From NCBI GenBank assembly GCA_947453695.1, contig CANGHW010000017.1, forward strand, positions 1 to 64,000: a stretch of DNA of 64,000 bases, written 5' to 3'. How positions within the stretch are numbered: the first letter of the stretch is position 1; every line of letters starts with the position of its first letter. This document shows positions 9,769 to 18,727 of the stretch, in pieces. This DNA is from Opitutia bacterium (GTDB lineage Bacteria > Verrucomicrobiota > Verrucomicrobiia > Opitutales > Opitutaceae). The notes beneath the pieces are model-generated. The model did no database searches. It was not told the DNA's origin and was given only the letters and a program-made list of their open reading frames with translations. Both the position numbers and the translations under genes were made by a program.

Positions 9769-9922
9769 GGGAGCCGCGCAGCAAGGCACACGCTCCGCCC
9801 CACGGCGAGGGTTTGTTACAGCTCTACCACCGCTCCGGTGCACGCAGCCCGGCCGTAGCATTCATGCCTCTCGTCCTCGCTTTACCGGCCCGTCGACCAT
9901 TCGCACCGAGCCGTCCGGCCAC

Positions 9923-9953
9923 AAAAAAACGGCGCCGATTACTCGGCGCCGTT
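9923..9953 (-). terminator. intrinsic terminator of the Gfo/Idh/MocA gene
   Basis: Reading the minus strand, an 11-bp stem (AACGGCGCCGA pairing with TCGGCGCCGTT, positions 9928-9953, TTAC/GTAA loop) is followed by a run of seven T (9929-9923). It lies 22 bases after the stop of the gene ending at 9976. The structure is textbook rho-independent. Confidence 0.85.
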
Positions 9954-9975
9954 CGAAATGAAGTCACCCGCTCGC

Positions 9976-11487
9976 TCAGGCGATCTGCGGGATCTCAAAG
10001 CCCTTGCGGCCGGTGCGCTTGCGGAGCGCGTGGTTGTTCGCGGCGTCCGCGATGACCTTGTCGGCGTGCACGAGCGTTTCCGTCTTGGCATCGACCTTGA
10101 GCAGGGGCCCGACGATCGGCTTCGTCACGTCGAGGTCCACTTCGTTGGCCTTGAGATGGTCGAGCATGCGCCAGTAGGCATCCTTGGACGCAAAATCTGA
10201 GGCGACTGCGTCGGCCAATTGCGCATTCGCCTTCTCCGCTCCAGCGAGGAAGGAGAGATTGGCGAGATGGCACAGCGACGTGGAGTAGTGACCTTCCTCG
10301 AGGAGGCCGTGCGTCACCTTGCGAGACTGCAGCGCCTTGATCCAGTTCTTGCGGTGGGCGCCATTGTCCGCGCCTTCGAAGGCTTCGAGCTTCTTGCCGT
10401 CATTGTCATAGGCGATCGCCCCGCCGTTTTCGGCGATGTTGACGTAACCGTTCTCGCACTGGGCAACGACGCCCACGGAGGACTTCCGGTAGACATCCAT
10501 CGCGCGCATGCCCTTCTTGCGGCCAAGACCGCGCACTTCGAAGATCAGCGGTGCGGTGTCGTAGGTGAGCACCGAAACGAGGGTGTTCGGCGTTTCGGCA
10601 TCATCGCGATATCCGAAGCGACCACCGAAGCTCATCACGCTCTTCGGCAGGCCTTGGGCACCGAGCATCCAGCGCGCGACGTCCATCTGGTGGATGCCTT
10701 GATTGGTGATATCGCCGCCACCGTAATTCCAGAACCAGTGCCAATCGTAGTGCACCGTGCCCTTCGGGCCGTTGCGCGTCGGCGGCGTAAGCGGAGCCGG
10801 ACCAGTCCAGAGATCGTAATCGAGACCGGCCGGAACGGCTTGGGGCCCCTCGTGGAGACCGATCGAGTCGCGCGGCTTGTAGCACGTGCCGGTGACCCAC
10901 TTGAGCTTGCCGAACTTGCCGGAACGCACCGCGGCGATCGCGTTCATGATCTGCTCCGAGGAGCGGTTCTGCGTGCCGATCAGTGCGATATTCTTCGAAG
11001 CATGCTTCTTGGCGGCTTCGACCGCCTGGCGGCCTTCCCAGATATTATGGGAGAGGGGCTTTTCAACGTAGACGTCCTTGCCGGCCTGCAGGGCCATAAT
11101 CGTCATGATCGAGTGCTGGTGATTGGGCGTCGCGATCAAGACCGCGTCGACGTCCTTGCTCTCAATCATCTTCCGGTAGTCTTTGTATTCCGCGACCTTC
11201 AGGCCGGCCTTGGTCGCTGCGTCACGGCCCTTCGCCAAGACGGCGTCGTCGACGTCGCAGATCGCCGCGAGCACGGCGCCATCGAGCTTCGTTCGGCTAC
11301 CCGGGAGATAGTTTTGCAGATGGCCCCAACCTTGGGCGTTGAAGCCGATGATGCCGAGGCGGACATCGCCATTGGCGCTGCCGGAGGGCGCAGCCGCACC
11401 ATAGAGACGGGAGTGGCCCGCGACGAGCGCGGCACCGCCGCCGATGAGCGACGCTTTGAGGAATTCCTTACGAGACCAAGTTTTCAT
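9976..11487 (-). CDS. Tat-exported Gfo/Idh/MocA family oxidoreductase
   Basis: 503 residues. The N-terminus (SRKEFLKASLIGGGAALVAG) has a Tat-like leader with RK in place of RR. A Rossmann fold follows with GIIGFNAQGWG, and the family motif EKPLSHN lies near residue 145. The C-terminal half shows NYGGGDITNQGIHQMDVARW, matching the substrate-binding domain of this family. The usual activity is NAD(P)-dependent oxidation or reduction of sugars, sugar alcohols or glycosides; Tat export implies a tightly bound cofactor as in glucose-fructose oxidoreductase. The gene stands alone with its own terminator. The specific sugar cannot be assigned. Confidence 0.92.
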   Translation of the reverse strand: MKTWSRKEFLKASLIGGGAALVAGHSRLYGAAAPSGSANGDVRLGIIGFNAQGWGHLQNYLPGSRTKLDGAVLAAICDVDDAVLAKGRDAATKAGLKVAEYKDYRKMIESKDVDAVLIATPNHQHSIMTIMALQAGKDVYVEKPLSHNIWEGRQAVEAAKKHASKNIALIGTQNRSSEQIMNAIAAVRSGKFGKLKWVTGTCYKPRDSIGLHEGPQAVPAGLDYDLWTGPAPLTPPTRNGPKGTVHYDWHWFWNYGGGDITNQGIHQMDVARWMLGAQGLPKSVMSFGGRFGYRDDAETPNTLVSVLTYDTAPLIFEVRGLGRKKGMRAMDVYRKSSVGVVAQCENGYVNIAENGGAIAYDNDGKKLEAFEGADNGAHRKNWIKALQSRKVTHGLLEEGHYSTSLCHLANLSFLAGAEKANAQLADAVASDFASKDAYWRMLDHLKANEVDLDVTKPIVGPLLKVDAKTETLVHADKVIADAANNHALRKRTGRKGFEIPQIA

Positions 11488-11619
11488 GGGGGCTGACTTT
11501 GTTTGGGATTGAAGACTGGGCGGACGATGAGCCGCCAGACGAGAGCAAGGGACAAAAGAAACGAATAATCATGAATCCACACGACCGAGCTGAGGTCAAC
11601 CCCGCGCATTGGTTGACGT

Positions 11620-12903
11620 TCACCTAGCACGGTTCTGATCGATGAACGCAAAAAACGCGGCCCAGTCCGCCGGCGTGATCACATGCCCGCCCGTGTGGTA
11701 GTGAAAGCCGAGGGCCCCACTGATCAGCGGCGTGTCGAGCGCCGGCAGCGTTGTCGCGCCAACGTCGCCCTTGCCGAGCAATCGATAAACTGGCCCCGCC
11801 GCCACCAGCGCGAGAAACTCCCCGTGCGGGTCCGCCCACTGATCCTCGGTGCCACCGGTCACAAAGACGGGGCGTGGGGCGTTGAGCGCGATCACGAGAT
11901 GGGAATCGACCGGCAGTTCGCTCCAGCGCCCGGCGTATTTCGGAAAGGTCGAGACCAGCCACCAGGGAAAATTCGCCGCCACATCATCGAGCGACTCGCC
12001 ATAGTCGCGCCGCGCGAGCGATGCGCCCATTTCGCCGGAGCAACTCGCAAACACCGCCTCAAACCGCGCATCCCGCGCGCCTGCCCACAACGCCGTCTTG
12101 CCCAACCGCGAGTGTCCCACCAAGAGCACCCGTTTCGCGTCCAGCGCCGCATCGGTCTCTAGCTGGTCGAGCACCCGGCTCGCAATCCACGACCACGTCG
12201 CGATCGTCCCCCACTCTCCCGGCGTCGGGCGGGTCTGTCCTGGGGCATAGGCCAAGGCCTGCACGCCGCCTTCGTGGGTCTTCGCATTGTCGGCCTGTGC
12301 CTCCGTGTAGCGAAACGCCGCGTAGGCATAGCCGCGCGCCAGGATCTCCTCCGCCGGCACCGCATCGTTGAACGGCATCTTGGCCAGCTGCGGAATCCCG
12401 GGCGGATTGCTGAACAACATCTGCAGCACCACCGGCACCGGCTTCTTCGCACCCGCCGGCACAAACACCGACACATTCAGCGTCACCGCGCGCTCACCTT
12501 CGCCGAAATGCAGCACGACGTGCTTTCGCACGGCTTTTCCGCCCAACGCACCCGGCTCGGTAGCCACCACCTCTGCGCGCACCCGCGGCGCCGTCGCCGG
12601 CACCGCGCCGAAAATCTCCCGCTCATACAACGTTACGAGCTCCGGCCGACGCTGCGTCGTCCACATCACCGCATCCTTCACCGACCGACCGTTCGCCAAC
12701 ACGAGCGGATCGGGCAAGGAATAGTTGCCCACCTTGGCTTCGTCGTAGTTCGAGACATGTCCCGTCGCCGCGTAGCGCAGCGGATTGCCCTTCGCATCCT
12801 TGGTCGGCCGGGGCGGCGCGGCCGGCGCTTCCGCTGCCTGCGCGACACTCGCTGCGACCAACGCTCCGGACATCAACCAACCTGCCAAACGGGGATAGTT
12901 CAT
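11620..12903 (-). CDS. secreted CE15-like (glucuronoyl) esterase
   Basis: 427 residues from the ATG at 12903, which opens a signal peptide ending near AQAAEA; an in-frame start 18 bases upstream is less likely. The nucleophile Ser265 sits in GHSRLGK, the bacterial version of the CE15 motif G-x-S-R-x-G-K. The likely catalytic His is His407 (or His403) in HYHTGGH. Early landmarks NYDEAKVGNYSLPDPL and LYEREIFG are typical of this esterase group. CE15 enzymes cleave ester links between glucuronoxylan and lignin, and several were characterised from Opitutaceae. Acetyl-xylan esterase-like activity is an alternative. The 132-bp gap to the oxidoreductase start (11488-11619) holds nothing recognisable. 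Confidence 0.87.
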   Translation of the reverse strand: MNYPRLAGWLMSGALVAASVAQAAEAPAAPPRPTKDAKGNPLRYAATGHVSNYDEAKVGNYSLPDPLVLANGRSVKDAVMWTTQRRPELVTLYEREIFGAVPATAPRVRAEVVATEPGALGGKAVRKHVVLHFGEGERAVTLNVSVFVPAGAKKPVPVVLQMLFSNPPGIPQLAKMPFNDAVPAEEILARGYAYAAFRYTEAQADNAKTHEGGVQALAYAPGQTRPTPGEWGTIATWSWIASRVLDQLETDAALDAKRVLLVGHSRLGKTALWAGARDARFEAVFASCSGEMGASLARRDYGESLDDVAANFPWWLVSTFPKYAGRWSELPVDSHLVIALNAPRPVFVTGGTEDQWADPHGEFLALVAAGPVYRLLGKGDVGATTLPALDTPLISGALGFHYHTGGHVITPADWAAFFAFIDQNRAR

Positions 12904-13004
12904 AGGGGTGGCCACATCCAAACTCCGCCCTCACCACGCGCAACGCCCATTCTCACGTCCCGCGCGTTGACCCGCTCAGATCGCGCCCCCACGGTTTGGC
13001 CCGC

Positions 13005-13394
13005 ATGAAATTCGAGCACTTCGCGCTCAACGTCCCCGCCCCCCAAGCCCACGCCGAATGGTATGTCGCCCACCTCGGCTTCACCATCGCCCGCCGCCGC
13101 GCCGACGCACCCTTCACTCATTTCCTTGCCGACGAGACCGGCCGCGTCGTGATGGAGCTCTACTCCAACCCCAAGGCCGCCATCCCCGAATACGCCTGGC
13201 AGCATCCGCTCGTCTTCCACGTCGCCGTCGCCACCACTGATGCCAAGGGCGAACGCGCCAGACTTGAGCGCGCCGGCGCCACGCTCTTCCTTGAAGAGCC
13301 GCAGCCCGACGGATCCCTGCTAATCATGCTCCGCGATCCCTGGGGTGTCGCCTTGCAGCTCTGTCAGCGCACAAATCCATTCCCGCTTCCGTGA
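13005..13394 (+). CDS. VOC (glyoxalase/bleomycin resistance-fold) protein
   Basis: 129 residues from the ATG at 13005; a TTG nine bases earlier is possible. The sequence has the two beta-alpha-beta-beta-beta halves of the VOC superfamily: MKFEHFALNVPAPQAHAEWY at the start and LLIMLRDPWGVALQL at the end. Such proteins bind a metal and act as lyases, isomerases or antibiotic-binding proteins; the substrate is not predictable. The stop codon overlaps the start of the next gene in a GTGA arrangement, so the two are probably translated together. Confidence 0.85.
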   Translation: MKFEHFALNVPAPQAHAEWYVAHLGFTIARRRADAPFTHFLADETGRVVMELYSNPKAAIPEYAWQHPLVFHVAVATTDAKGERARLERAGATLFLEEPQPDGSLLIMLRDPWGVALQLCQRTNPFPLP

Positions 13395-14149
13395 TCGCCT
13401 CCCCGGCTCGCCTCCCGCTTCATCGCCTGCTCGCGGTCGCTCTCGGCCTGCTCCTGCTCGGGTCGGTCCTCGCCCGCGCCTCGGCCGCGACGCCACTGCC
13501 GTTCGATGCCGCGCAACGCGATGCCCGCGACATCGTCACGCTCATCACCGATGCCGTCGGCGCGCACGATCCCATCCATCCGAGCCTCGGACCCACCCTC
13601 GCGCTTTACGCGCAAAATACCGGCACCGCTCCATCGCTGCACGAGGGCTTCGAGGCCGCCGCCCGACGTATTCTCGCCGGCACGCCGGCTCCGCGACTCA
13701 CCCCCGACGCCACCAGCCGTCGGCTCAACGCCCTCGCTGATTCCCTCCTGGACTCGCTCCGCACCATCGAAGGCACGCGCGCCGATTTGCAACCCGCCGA
13801 CTACGCCGCCTCCGCGCTCCAACTCCGCGCCGCGGCACTCCTCGCCCGCTATCACGCCCGTCGGATTATCGCCGCCGTGCACTACAGTCTTTTCCTCCGC
13901 GGCCAGCGCCTCGCCGAGCTCTACGCCGCCACCGTCGACACCAAGGCCTCACTCGAAATCTGGCGCGAACTCTCCGTTCTCCTTGGCGAACGCACGACGC
14001 TGACCTTCGGCACTCCGCCCGTTTCCCTCCGCGGCAACTGGCGGGCCGAGCTCAACCGCCTCGAATTCGACTACAAGGACCTCGAGGCCATGTGCTGCCC
14101 GCCGGACGAATCGTGGGTCCGCGAGAAAGTCTGGACGCCCGCCCCGTAG
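13391..14149 (+). CDS. exported protein of unknown function
   Basis: 252 residues. The GTG start at 13391 overlaps the TGA of the VOC gene (GTGA), which decides the start. Residues 1-33 form a signal peptide (LLAVALGLLLLG core, cleavage near ARASA-A). The mature part is mostly helical, with ALQLRAAALLARYHARRII and a closing segment with an unusual ..LEAMCCPPDESWV.. double cysteine. I do not recognise the family. The stop codon TAG is embedded in a GTAG-type hairpin. Confidence 0.75.
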   Translation: MIASPARLPLHRLLAVALGLLLLGSVLARASAATPLPFDAAQRDARDIVTLITDAVGAHDPIHPSLGPTLALYAQNTGTAPSLHEGFEAAARRILAGTPAPRLTPDATSRRLNALADSLLDSLRTIEGTRADLQPADYAASALQLRAAALLARYHARRIIAAVHYSLFLRGQRLAELYAATVDTKASLEIWRELSVLLGERTTLTFGTPPVSLRGNWRAELNRLEFDYKDLEAMCCPPDESWVREKVWTPAP

Positions 14150-14171
14150 CCCGGAGCTTCAGCCCGGGCTG
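14146..14171. repeat. GTAG-hairpin (REP-like), copy overlapping a stop codon
   Basis: GTAG at 14146-14149 supplies the TAG stop of the preceding gene. It is followed by CCCGG, an 8-9 base loop and CCGGG closing with CT. One of several GTAG(C)-plus-palindrome units in this window. Confidence 0.6.
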
Positions 14172-14202
14172 CCTCGTCACCGCCCGCGCCGTTCCGACTC
14201 AC

Positions 14203-14225
14203 TGTAGCGGCGGTCTATGACCGCC
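14203..14225. repeat. GTAG-hairpin (REP-like)
   Basis: TGTAGC followed by GGCGGTC, loop TAT, GACCGCC (14209-14225): a perfect 7-bp stem. It lies between two convergent genes and belongs to the same GTAG-hairpin class. Confidence 0.65.
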
Positions 14226-14249
14226 CATCGCCTCGCCGCCCGCGCACCG

Positions 14250-14918
14250 TCACTTCGCCCGCTGCAATTTTTCCTCCGGCAACACTTGGGACGTCACGCG
14301 CACTTCGCGGATCGCTCCCTTGAACCAGTGCACCCGATTCTGCCGCACCCCGAGCGAGGTCTGCCCCGCGCCCATCGGTCCAAACACCACCGGTCCTTCG
14401 CGTTCCTTTTCGCCGTTCACAAAATGCGCCATCGTCTTTCCGTCGTAGCGCAACGCCACCCAGTGCCATTGCCCCGTCGGGTGCTTGCGCTGCGGATCGA
14501 TCAACGGCCGGCCTTCGTTGCCCGGTTGCATCAAATACGTGTCGAGCCACCAGGCGCCCCGGCCGTCGAGCCGGGTTTCAATTAACGCCCGAGCTCCCGC
14601 CCCATCCTGCGCGTGCCAGAAACGCTGTTCAGCCGGTCCCTGCTCGTCGGGCTTGAACCATACTTCGACCGTCCAGGTCGCGCGCCCGGCGAGCGGATTG
14701 GCCGACACCAGCAGTCCGTCTTTCTTCCCGTCAAACACCACCGCCCCCTCGACGACTTTCGGCGCCCCGATCGTTTCCGTGGCGTGCCCGCCGATCCCAC
14801 TCAACGCCACGACGCCCCACACCATCGGCTCGGCCGCCGTGTCCGCTGCGCGCAGCCCCGTGCACCATCCGGCCAACACGCCGCCCAGCACACCGAGAAA
14901 AATACGTCGCGAATTCAC
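14250..14918 (-). CDS. secreted LamG / concanavalin A-like lectin domain protein
   Basis: 222 residues. Start MNSRRIFLGVLGGVLAGW is a short signal peptide cleaved near RAADT. The remainder is one jelly-roll domain of the laminin-G/pentraxin (LamG_3) type: VVFDGKKDGLLV, ATWTVEVWFKPDEQ, WHWVALRYDGKTMAHFVNGE and the final KGAIREVRV strand. These domains bind carbohydrate or serve as non-catalytic modules; here it is the whole protein. No catalytic residues are evident. Convergent with the exported protein gene before it. Confidence 0.85.
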   Translation of the reverse strand: MNSRRIFLGVLGGVLAGWCTGLRAADTAAEPMVWGVVALSGIGGHATETIGAPKVVEGAVVFDGKKDGLLVSANPLAGRATWTVEVWFKPDEQGPAEQRFWHAQDGAGARALIETRLDGRGAWWLDTYLMQPGNEGRPLIDPQRKHPTGQWHWVALRYDGKTMAHFVNGEKEREGPVVFGPMGAGQTSLGVRQNRVHWFKGAIREVRVTSQVLPEEKLQRAK

Positions 14919-14961
14919 GCTGCCACCGTGCCGGGGCCGGGCACGGCGCGCGAGCGCACAA

Positions 14962-15618
14962 TCACCGCGTTAGTCGGGCCCACGTGAAATGCGGCGTGCG
15001 TGCCCCACTCATCGCCGACCGAATCCAAATCAGCGCCAATGGCTCCAGCTCCCGCGCCGCCCGCAGCCCACCCGCATCAAATCCCTCAAACCCCAGTTCC
15101 TCCGCCAGCCGCGTCACCTGCATCTTCGCCACCGCGTCGTCGCTCGCGATAAACATCACCGGTCGCAGCCCCGCCGCATTGGGATAGCGCGCATCCGCGA
15201 AATTCTCCCAGCCATATGTGTTGAAGGCCTTCACGACCGTCGCTCCCGTCGCCCATCGGGCCACGTTCTCCGCACCGGAATCACTAAAGCCCAATGCGAG
15301 TTCAAGTCCCACTCCCGGCGTGAACTGCAAGGGATTCGTGCAATCGATCACCGCCTTGCCGCGCCACGCGTCCGCTCCCACGGATCGCACCGCGCTCTCC
15401 GTCGCGTTCCACGGCGTCGCCAGCGCCACCCACTCCGCCGCCTGCACCGCTTCAGCCGGGCTCGCCGCCACCGCGTCGTCCCCCGTGGCAGCCAGGAGCA
15501 CCTTGGTTTTTTCCGCCTGCTGGTCGCGCACGCCATAGATGACCCGATGGCCCGCTTTGGTCCAACTCCGCCCGAGTGCTCCGCCGACATTTCCCGCCCC
15601 GATGATCGCGATGTTCAT
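14962..15618 (-). CDS. NAD(P)-binding oxidoreductase of the F420-dependent NADP reductase-like family
   Basis: 218 residues. The N-terminus MNIAIIGAGNVGGALG (GxGxxG at 7-12) is a classic Rossmann nucleotide-binding loop, followed by HRVIYGVRD. Segments WVALATPWNATE, VIDCTNPL and VVKAFNTYGWENF match the NADPH-dependent F420 reductase-like superfamily (PF03807). In bacteria lacking F420 these act on other substrates. The gene lies 22 bases downstream of the DJ-1/PfpI gene in the same direction, so the two form an operon opposite a LysR regulator. Confidence 0.88.
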   Translation of the reverse strand: MNIAIIGAGNVGGALGRSWTKAGHRVIYGVRDQQAEKTKVLLAATGDDAVAASPAEAVQAAEWVALATPWNATESAVRSVGADAWRGKAVIDCTNPLQFTPGVGLELALGFSDSGAENVARWATGATVVKAFNTYGWENFADARYPNAAGLRPVMFIASDDAVAKMQVTRLAEELGFEGFDAGGLRAARELEPLALIWIRSAMSGARTPHFTWARLTR

Positions 15619-15640
15619 TTTGTTTACGGTGACGCACGCC

Positions 15641-16381
15641 TCACTTGCCCAACGCTTCGATCACCAGCCGCGCGGCGGCGGCTCCGGAATTCTGTTGTTG
15701 GCCCGTAATGAGTCGCCCGTCGCGCACGGCGAATTCCTCAAAGGCGTTGTGCGTGATAAAATTCGTCCCGGCCATTTTCTTCGCTTCCGTCTCGATCCAA
15801 AACGGCTGGATCTTTCCTCCCACCGCCTGCTCCGCGAAGCGTTCCTCGCTGTTGGCAAACCCCGTCCAGGTTTTGCCTTCGACGAGCAGCCGGCCGTCAC
15901 TCGTCCGGACTTTCAAAAGCACGCAGGTGCCGTGGCAGACCAATGCGACGACCTTGCCCGCCTCGTAGGCTCGCGCCACGAACGCGTGCAGTGCCGCATC
16001 ATCGATCATTGTCACCATCGGCGACTGCCCGCCGCACACGAAGATCGCATCATAGTCCGAGAGATTCACGTCCGCCACACGCTTGGTCGTCTCCAGCATC
16101 GCTGCCATCATCGGCATAGTCAGCACGCCAAGACTGATGATATCGAACTTCGAGTAACCGCTCGCATCGCGCGGATCACTATAGGAATCGACCGCGGTCT
16201 TTCCCCCGGCCGGGCTCGCCAGCTCGATGCTGTATCCCGCTTTCACAAACTCCACCCACGGGTGGGTCAATTCGGCCGCCCAGAATCCCACCGGCCAGCC
16301 CGTTACCGGGGAGACCGCTGGGTTGGCGACGATCATCAGCACGCGTTTCGACACAGGGGGAGAGGAGAGAGTTGAGGACAT
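15641..16381 (-). CDS. DJ-1/PfpI family protein (type 1 glutamine amidotransferase-like, HchA/Hsp31 type)
   Basis: 246 residues. The nucleophile-elbow cysteine is Cys149 in ALVCHGTC, and the partner acidic residue is Glu37 in FWAAEL. Other family landmarks are PVGFWAAELTHPW, LASPAGG and FVCGGQSPM. Members act as deglycase/glyoxalase III, chaperones or isocyanide hydratases; the His after the Cys and the EL..P motif favour the Hsp31/glyoxalase III branch. With the adjacent NADPH reductase-like gene it suggests detoxification of reactive carbonyls. Divergently transcribed from a LysR regulator across a 78-bp gap, so LysR control is likely. Confidence 0.9.
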   Translation of the reverse strand: MSSTLSSPPVSKRVLMIVANPAVSPVTGWPVGFWAAELTHPWVEFVKAGYSIELASPAGGKTAVDSYSDPRDASGYSKFDIISLGVLTMPMMAAMLETTKRVADVNLSDYDAIFVCGGQSPMVTMIDDAALHAFVARAYEAGKVVALVCHGTCVLLKVRTSDGRLLVEGKTWTGFANSEERFAEQAVGGKIQPFWIETEAKKMAGTNFITHNAFEEFAVRDGRLITGQQQNSGAAAARLVIEALGK

Positions 16382-16459
16382 GCCCCAGTCTATCCCGCCG
16401 CTCGCTCATCGGCTAATACAACTTTCCTTCCGCCGCCATACGCGCCAAGTATCGCACCC

Positions 16460-17332
16460 ATGGAACTCCGCCACCTTCGCTACTTCGTTACCGTCGCGGA
16501 GACGCTCAATTTTTCCTCCGCCGCCCGCCGCCTCCACCTCGCCCAACCGCCGCTCAGCGCGCAGATCCGCTCGCTCGAAGCCGAGCTCGGCGTGCAGCTC
16601 TTCGACCGCAGTTCTCGCGGCGTGGCTCTCACCAAGGCGGGCCGCGCTTTTCTGCCCGCCGCCCTCGATACCCTGACCGCCGCCCGTCGCGCCTCTGACT
16701 CCGCCCGCGCGCTCGCCTCCGGCAAATCCGGCCTGCTCCGCCTCGGCCTCATCTCACCCGCCGCCACCCCGGAGCTCGCGGCCCGGTTGAAAAAATTCCA
16801 CCACGCCCATCCGCACGTGCAGCTGCGCGTGCGGCAGGAAGACGCCGCCACCCTGCAGCGCCTCCTCGAGACCGATCAACTCGACCTGGCCCTCACTCGT
16901 CCGCTCACCGCCTCGACCCAGCTTCGTCAACTCAAGCTCGGCGACCAAGAACAGGTCCTCGCCCTGCCCGCCGATCATCCGTGGGCCCGCCGCCGCAGCA
17001 TCCCGTTTCGTTTGTTGCAGGGCGCTCCGCTGCTCCTGATCAACCCCGAGTTCAATCCCCACTACGGCCAACTACTCCTCGGGCGCTGCGCCCACCATGA
17101 TGTCCGCCCCTTGGTCAATTACGCCGCCGACGATCTCGCGACCTTGATCTGGCTCGTCTCCGCCGGCCTTGGCGTCTGTCCCTATCCCGGCTCCCTCACC
17201 GCCACCGCGCCCAAAGGCGTCGTCTTCCGCCCGTTCGCCCCGCGGCTTCGCCCGCTGGAATTGATCGCCCTCTGGTCGGCCCAATCCACCTCGCCCGCTC
17301 TCGCCGCCTTCGTAGAGGCCCTGCGCGCTTGA
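16460..17332 (+). CDS. LysR family transcriptional regulator
   Basis: 290 residues. Residues 1-60 hold the LysR winged helix-turn-helix (MELRHLRYFVTVAETLNFS, AARRLHLAQPPLSAQI, LEAELGVQLFDRSSRGV). The rest is the periplasmic-binding-protein-like effector domain. The divergent DJ-1/reductase operon across 78 bp is the obvious target. I could not find a convincing T-N11-A operator by eye in 16382-16459. The 3' end overlaps a possible TTG start of the next gene by four bases. Confidence 0.93.
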   Translation: MELRHLRYFVTVAETLNFSSAARRLHLAQPPLSAQIRSLEAELGVQLFDRSSRGVALTKAGRAFLPAALDTLTAARRASDSARALASGKSGLLRLGLISPAATPELAARLKKFHHAHPHVQLRVRQEDAATLQRLLETDQLDLALTRPLTASTQLRQLKLGDQEQVLALPADHPWARRRSIPFRLLQGAPLLLINPEFNPHYGQLLLGRCAHHDVRPLVNYAADDLATLIWLVSAGLGVCPYPGSLTATAPKGVVFRPFAPRLRPLELIALWSAQSTSPALAAFVEALRA

Positions 17333-17349
17333 TCACACCAGCCCTTTCG

Positions 17350-17793
17350 ATGCGCCTCTTCTCCCCCCTCCTCCTCGCCACCTCGCTGCTCTGCACTAGT
17401 TGCAGCAACGTCTCCTCGCCTTCGCCCGACGACCGCATCGCCCGCGAGGACCTCACCGACACCGTGCGCTCCGCCGTGGGTGTTTATCACTGCGCCATCG
17501 AGACCACGGAAGCCACGCCGCGTTTCAAGCTGCTCTCCGTCTGGCATCACGCCGCCACCCGCGGCCCCGTTCCCGCAGTCGGTGCGGAGATCCTCCCGCG
17601 CACGAAAAAATCCCTCCCTGATCCCGCCGTCTCCTCCGTCATCGTGTTCATCTTCGATCCTCCAGTGTTGCTGCCCAACGGACACATGATGCCCAACCGC
17701 ACGGTGTTTGTCTTGGACCGCCAGGTTCCATCCTTCCGCCAGTCTCTCGCCGACACCGAGAAATCCGTCCGCGCCCTCCTTTGCTCACCGTGA
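17350..17793 (+). CDS. small putative lipoprotein
   Basis: 147 residues from the ATG at 17350; a TTG at 17329 overlapping the LysR stop would add seven residues. The N-terminus MRLFSPLLLATSLLCTSC ends in a lipobox-like LCTSC, so lipid attachment at the cysteine is plausible. The mature part has no family I recognise; it has a predicted beta-rich segment (VSSVIVFIFDPPVLLPNG). The stop overlaps the next gene's start (GTGA at 17790). Confidence 0.65.
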   Translation: MRLFSPLLLATSLLCTSCSNVSSPSPDDRIAREDLTDTVRSAVGVYHCAIETTEATPRFKLLSVWHHAATRGPVPAVGAEILPRTKKSLPDPAVSSVIVFIFDPPVLLPNGHMMPNRTVFVLDRQVPSFRQSLADTEKSVRALLCSP

Positions 17794-18677
17794 AGCCCGG
17801 CCCGTCCCGCACGCTCGCGATCCTCACCGCCATCGTGCTTGGCGCGCTGCTGCCGCAGGCCTACGTCGCCGCGTGGCTCATTCGCTGGCTCGTGATCACG
17901 ATGCTGTTTGTCGTGTTTCTCCAGACGCGCGTGACGCGCGACGCCTTTCACCGCACGCACGCCTACCTCCTCGCCGCCAACCTCGCCATCGGGGCCGCGA
18001 CGTGGGCCGCGGGCTATTTCATCGGCGGACGTGACCTCGCGCTGGCCGCTTTCTTTTGCGGCATCACTCCCACCGCCACCGCCGCGCCCGTCATCACTGG
18101 ATTCCTCGGCGGACGCGTCGCCTTCGTGGTCGCCGCCGTGCTGCTCTCCAACCTCATCATCGCAGCCCTGCTTCCGCTCATGTTGCCAATCGTGCTCGGT
18201 CGCCCCACCCCCGAAGCTTTCGGCCAAGTCACCACCAGTGTCGCCACCGTCATGTTCGCGCCGCTCCTCCTCGCCTGGCTCGTGCGGAAGCTTCACCCGC
18301 CCGCCGCCGCCTGGCCCAAAAAACTCGGCAACCTCACTTTCGCCCTCTGGGTCACGGCGATCTTTCTCATCACCGCCAACGCCTCACATTTCTTCCGGAC
18401 GCAAATCGGCCTGCCCCGCACCCTCGTCGCCGAAGTCGCCCTCGCGTCTCTCGTCGTGTGTGCCGCGAGTTTTTCCCTCGGCCGACTCATCGGTGGGCGT
18501 GCCTTCCCGCGCGAAGCAAGCCAGTCACTCGGCCAGAAAAACACCACCTTCACCATCTACCTCGCGCTCACCTACGCCAACCCGCTCGTCGCGCTCGGCC
18601 CCACCTTCTACGTGCTCTGGCACAACCTCTGGAACTCGTGGCAACTCCACCGCCACCGTCCGCCCGACGCGCCGTAG
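17790..18677 (+). CDS. bile acid:sodium symporter (BASS)-like membrane protein
   Basis: 295 residues from the GTG at 17790 that overlaps the previous TGA. About nine or ten hydrophobic helices fill the chain. The segment FFCGITPTATAAPVITGFLGG resembles the discontinuous helix of the SBF/BASS fold, and SLGQKNTTFTIYLALTYANPLVALGP resembles the second one. These transporters take up organic anions with sodium. The substrate is unknown. The TAG stop forms part of a GTAG-hairpin. Confidence 0.8.
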   Translation: MKPGPSRTLAILTAIVLGALLPQAYVAAWLIRWLVITMLFVVFLQTRVTRDAFHRTHAYLLAANLAIGAATWAAGYFIGGRDLALAAFFCGITPTATAAPVITGFLGGRVAFVVAAVLLSNLIIAALLPLMLPIVLGRPTPEAFGQVTTSVATVMFAPLLLAWLVRKLHPPAAAWPKKLGNLTFALWVTAIFLITANASHFFRTQIGLPRTLVAEVALASLVVCAASFSLGRLIGGRAFPREASQSLGQKNTTFTIYLALTYANPLVALGPTFYVLWHNLWNSWQLHRHRPPDAP

Positions 18678-18698
18678 CCAGTCCGGCTCGCACCGGAC
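18674..18698. repeat. GTAG-hairpin (REP-like), copy overlapping a stop codon
   Basis: GTAG at 18674-18677 contains the TAG stop of the transporter gene. CCA follows, then GTCCGG (18681-18686), loop CTCGCA, and CCGGAC (18693-18698). Confidence 0.6.
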
Positions 18699-18727
18699 CG
18701 GCGCCTGCTCGCGCGCTTCTTACCCCC

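Noticed and set aside
16382-16459. LysR binding site in the divergent gap
   Set aside because: No T-N11-A palindrome stood out; the regulatory link rests on gene order only.
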